Source: Flavobacterium sp. Root901
Lineage (GTDB): Bacteria; Bacteroidota; Bacteroidia; Flavobacteriales; Flavobacteriaceae
Direction: 5' to 3'
NCBI RefSeq assembly: GCF_001429765.1
Contig: NZ_LMJB01000008.1
Location: 250,835-314,834, forward strand
DNA length: 64,000 nt
Below the pieces are notes generated by a model, which did no database searches, was not told the origin of the DNA, and saw only the letters and a program-made list of their open reading frames with translations. Both the position numbers and the translations under genes were made by a program. How positions within the stretch are numbered: the first letter of the stretch is position 1; the number at the start of each line of letters is the position of its first letter. This document shows positions 61,990 through 64,000 of the stretch, in pieces.

Positions 61990-63747
61990 TTAAACCGCTT
62001 CTTTAGAAAAAATCAAATCCAACCCGCCGGAAATCAAATGCGCAATTTCAGGACGTTTTTCTTTCAACTGATCCAGATGAACCAATACTTCCTGTAAAAG
62101 CTGTTTTTCATCTGAATCTTTTAAAAGTTCCGCAATTTCAATAGATAAAAGCCAATCGTTTGAATGATTGTTTTTTAGGTTTTCAAAAATAGATTTCAGT
62201 TCCATTTTAGAACCTTTATTTTTTCTAATATCTCTTACCGAAGCATATAAATTCTCCAATTCATCACGCTCTTCAGTATGTTTCGCTTTAATCGTTTTTG
62301 TTGAAGGAACAATATTGATTAAATCGAAACTATTTACATCGGCAGGACCAGAAAATGCAGAAATTACTTTTTTACCAATCGCCATATCGTAATTTCCCCA
62401 ATCAGGCTGAAACAAAACAGTTTCGCCATGCGTTACGGTACAATTTCTAAAACTAATTAAAATAATTTCTCCGTGTAAGTTTCGGGAACCCGTAATAATT
62501 TCACCTTCAACAATAATATTGCCTTCAAATTCCAGTTTTACCGTTTCGTTTTCAACAATACTGTAAGCCTGTAAATCTTTTGGGCTCATATCTTCAATTG
62601 CCAGATTAAAGCCTTTTAGTTTTCCAATTGGACTTCCAAATCCGTGTGGATGCGTTAAAGTTCCGTGACCTACTAATTCCTTTTCACGATATGATAAGGC
62701 CGTTTTTCCGGTTGTCTGAATGTAAACCGGTTTTCCTTCTTCTTCAATAACATTGGTAAAAACTCCAGAAATTTGTAAACCTGTACTCAATTCAATTGTT
62801 CCTAAAGCGTTTGACTGAATTAGTTTTTTAATTCCTGAAAGTCCTCCGGTACGAAGTGCCATTTTATTGGCAAATTCTTCCAGGACTAAACTTAAATAAG
62901 AAAAAGTAGGCGTTACATAAAGCTGGGGCTGAAGCTGCGTAATATCAAAATTCTGATTCGCAGCAGAAATATCATAAGGAATCTTCTTTACATTATCTGT
63001 CATACACCAGGCACTTTCACCAATTGAAGAAAGTAATCCGGCACCATAAATTTTTGGATTTTCAACCGTTCCAATCAAGCCATATTCTACTGTCCACCAA
63101 TGCAGGTTTCGAATTTGCGCCATTTCAGACAATTCGCCCATATCATTTTGTAAATCGGCAACTGCTTTTTCGGCTTCATCGATTTTTTCCTGCGGAGTAT
63201 CTTCGGCTTCCTTCAAAATAGAAAGCAAACGAATCGCTTCATACATTTGATAATCTTTATGAGAAGAAATAGCTTTACAGCCAATTTCACCAAAACGTCT
63301 CAAATATTCTGCATATTCAGGATTGGCAATAATGGGAGCGTGGCCGGCACCTTCGTGAATAATATCCGGCGCAGGTGTGTATTCAATATGTTCTAATTGT
63401 CTAATATCTGATGCAATAACCAAAACGTTATAAGCCTGAAACTCCATAAAAGCATTTGGCGGAATAAATCCGTCAACGGCAACTGCAGCCCAGCCAATTT
63501 CGGTAAGGATTCGGTTCATTCCGTACATACTCGGAATAGAATCAATTTCGATTCCCGTTTTACGTAAACCTTCCAGATAAGAATGATGCGCCACTTTCGA
63601 AAGATAATCTACATTTTTGCGCATAACATATCGCCAGACAGCCTGATTAATCGGCGTATAATCGCTGTAATCCTGAGGTTTAATAAACTGTTTTAAGTGC
63701 TTTGGCAATCGTTCTAATAACGGATTTGTTTCTATAGATGCATTCAT
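61990..63747 (-). CDS. Aromatic amino acid hydroxylase with long C-terminal extension
   Basis: 585 aa. The catalytic domain covers about 30-330: iron ligands His131 and His136 in HEGAGHAP, with the third carboxylate in the ANPEYAEYL region or the later EYGLIGTVEN segment, plus YGAGLLSSIGESAWCM and TYFSYLSLVLEEFANKMALR-like blocks. It resembles bacterial phenylalanine 4-hydroxylase, which needs a pterin. The last ~250 residues are an extra domain (GFNLAIEDMSPKDLQAYSIV; FQPDWGNYDMAIGKKVISAF) absent from short bacterial enzymes (about 260-300 aa). Tyrosine or tryptophan hydroxylation cannot be excluded. Confidence 0.88.
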   Translation of the reverse strand: MNASIETNPLLERLPKHLKQFIKPQDYSDYTPINQAVWRYVMRKNVDYLSKVAHHSYLEGLRKTGIEIDSIPSMYGMNRILTEIGWAAVAVDGFIPPNAFMEFQAYNVLVIASDIRQLEHIEYTPAPDIIHEGAGHAPIIANPEYAEYLRRFGEIGCKAISSHKDYQMYEAIRLLSILKEAEDTPQEKIDEAEKAVADLQNDMGELSEMAQIRNLHWWTVEYGLIGTVENPKIYGAGLLSSIGESAWCMTDNVKKIPYDISAANQNFDITQLQPQLYVTPTFSYLSLVLEEFANKMALRTGGLSGIKKLIQSNALGTIELSTGLQISGVFTNVIEEEGKPVYIQTTGKTALSYREKELVGHGTLTHPHGFGSPIGKLKGFNLAIEDMSPKDLQAYSIVENETVKLEFEGNIIVEGEIITGSRNLHGEIILISFRNCTVTHGETVLFQPDWGNYDMAIGKKVISAFSGPADVNSFDLINIVPSTKTIKAKHTEERDELENLYASVRDIRKNKGSKMELKSIFENLKNNHSNDWLLSIEIAELLKDSDEKQLLQEVLVHLDQLKEKRPEIAHLISGGLDLIFSKEAV

Positions 63748-63884
63748 TTCGAAAACGTTGTAGATTAGAATGTAAAATTACGAATTTAGGTCGCTATTTT
63801 TTGCTGTTTCTAACAAAATTTTTATTCGAAAGTGATTTTTTTTGCGTTTTTATAGATTTTTCAGCTACTGAACAAAACCGGATT

Positions 63885-64000
63885 TTAGCAGTCATTATTT
63901 TCGTAATTGACCTTCTCCATGATTTTTTCGTAGTTTTCAAGTTCTTTTTTCGTCATAGATGCTTCTTTCAAATCTACAGGTAATTGCTTTTTAGCATCAG
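63885..64000 (-). CDS. Partial gene of unknown function, cut by right window edge
   Basis: The last 37 codons of a minus-strand frame: DAKKQLPVDLKEASMTKKEL, ENYEKIMEKVNYENNDC, stop at 63887-63885. The rest lies beyond base 64000. The C-terminal Cys is unusual. The sequence is too short to assign to a family. Confidence 0.5.
   Translation of the reverse strand, partial: DAKKQLPVDLKEASMTKKELENYEKIMEKVNYENNDC

Overview
The window reads as the chromosome of a Flavobacterium-like member of the Bacteroidota. Evidence: AT-rich DNA, promoters of the Bacteroidota type (TTG, about 19 bases, TAnnTTTG), TonB-dependent receptors with carboxypeptidase-regulatory-like N-termini, GSCFA, DUF4230 and TamB/TamL-type genes, and several intergenic repeats of a kind familiar from flavobacterial genomes. 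No tool or database was used, so all family names come from recognising the protein sequences.

1-22003 (minus strand) is one tightly packed cluster for an extracellular contractile injection system (eCIS, related to Afp, PVC and MAC). In transcription order it holds a DUF4255 protein, an unrecognised 280-aa protein, a large sheath, two tube proteins, a DUF5908 mini-protein, a LysM adaptor, a VgrG-like spike, a PAAR tip, a gp25-like baseplate protein, two giant baseplate proteins, a 1144-aa PKD-containing protein and a CIS tape-measure protein. It then continues into an accessory tail: a small nucleotidyltransferase-like protein, two paralogous glycosyltransferase-like proteins and a DUF4157 protein cut by the left edge. 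No AAA+ ATPase is seen; it may lie beyond the edge. The accessory tail is the best candidate for cargo or modification functions.

22004-27240 holds an exported Ppx/GppA-fold protein, an initiator tRNA with a textbook promoter and terminator, era, a CHAP-domain protein between two inverted copies of a hairpin repeat, and der. 27335-30891 is a convergent pair: an outer-membrane barrel protein and a DUF2490 protein.

31042-39053 (minus strand) is a run of LemA, DUF3137, two DUF1266 proteins, two ankyrin proteins, a membrane protein and a zinc-ribbon membrane protein. It looks like a functional module of unknown role.

39363-42574 carries a TonB-dependent receptor and an Rrf2 regulator. Between them lie a GGAATT-type inverted repeat, a consensus -7 box and a 35-codon leader ORF ending Met-Cys-Met-Cys. 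I read this as a predicted sulfur-responsive regulatory region, and it is the most interesting small-scale signal in the window.

42587-64000 is mostly core genome: TPR, two TPM-domain proteins and a second LemA, MerR, an M23 peptidase, alaS, an ABC exporter, GSCFA, the tamB-tamL pair, DUF4230, an aromatic amino acid hydroxylase and a partial gene at the right edge. Several inverted-repeat elements sit between these genes, including a REPIN-like one at 50286-50409.
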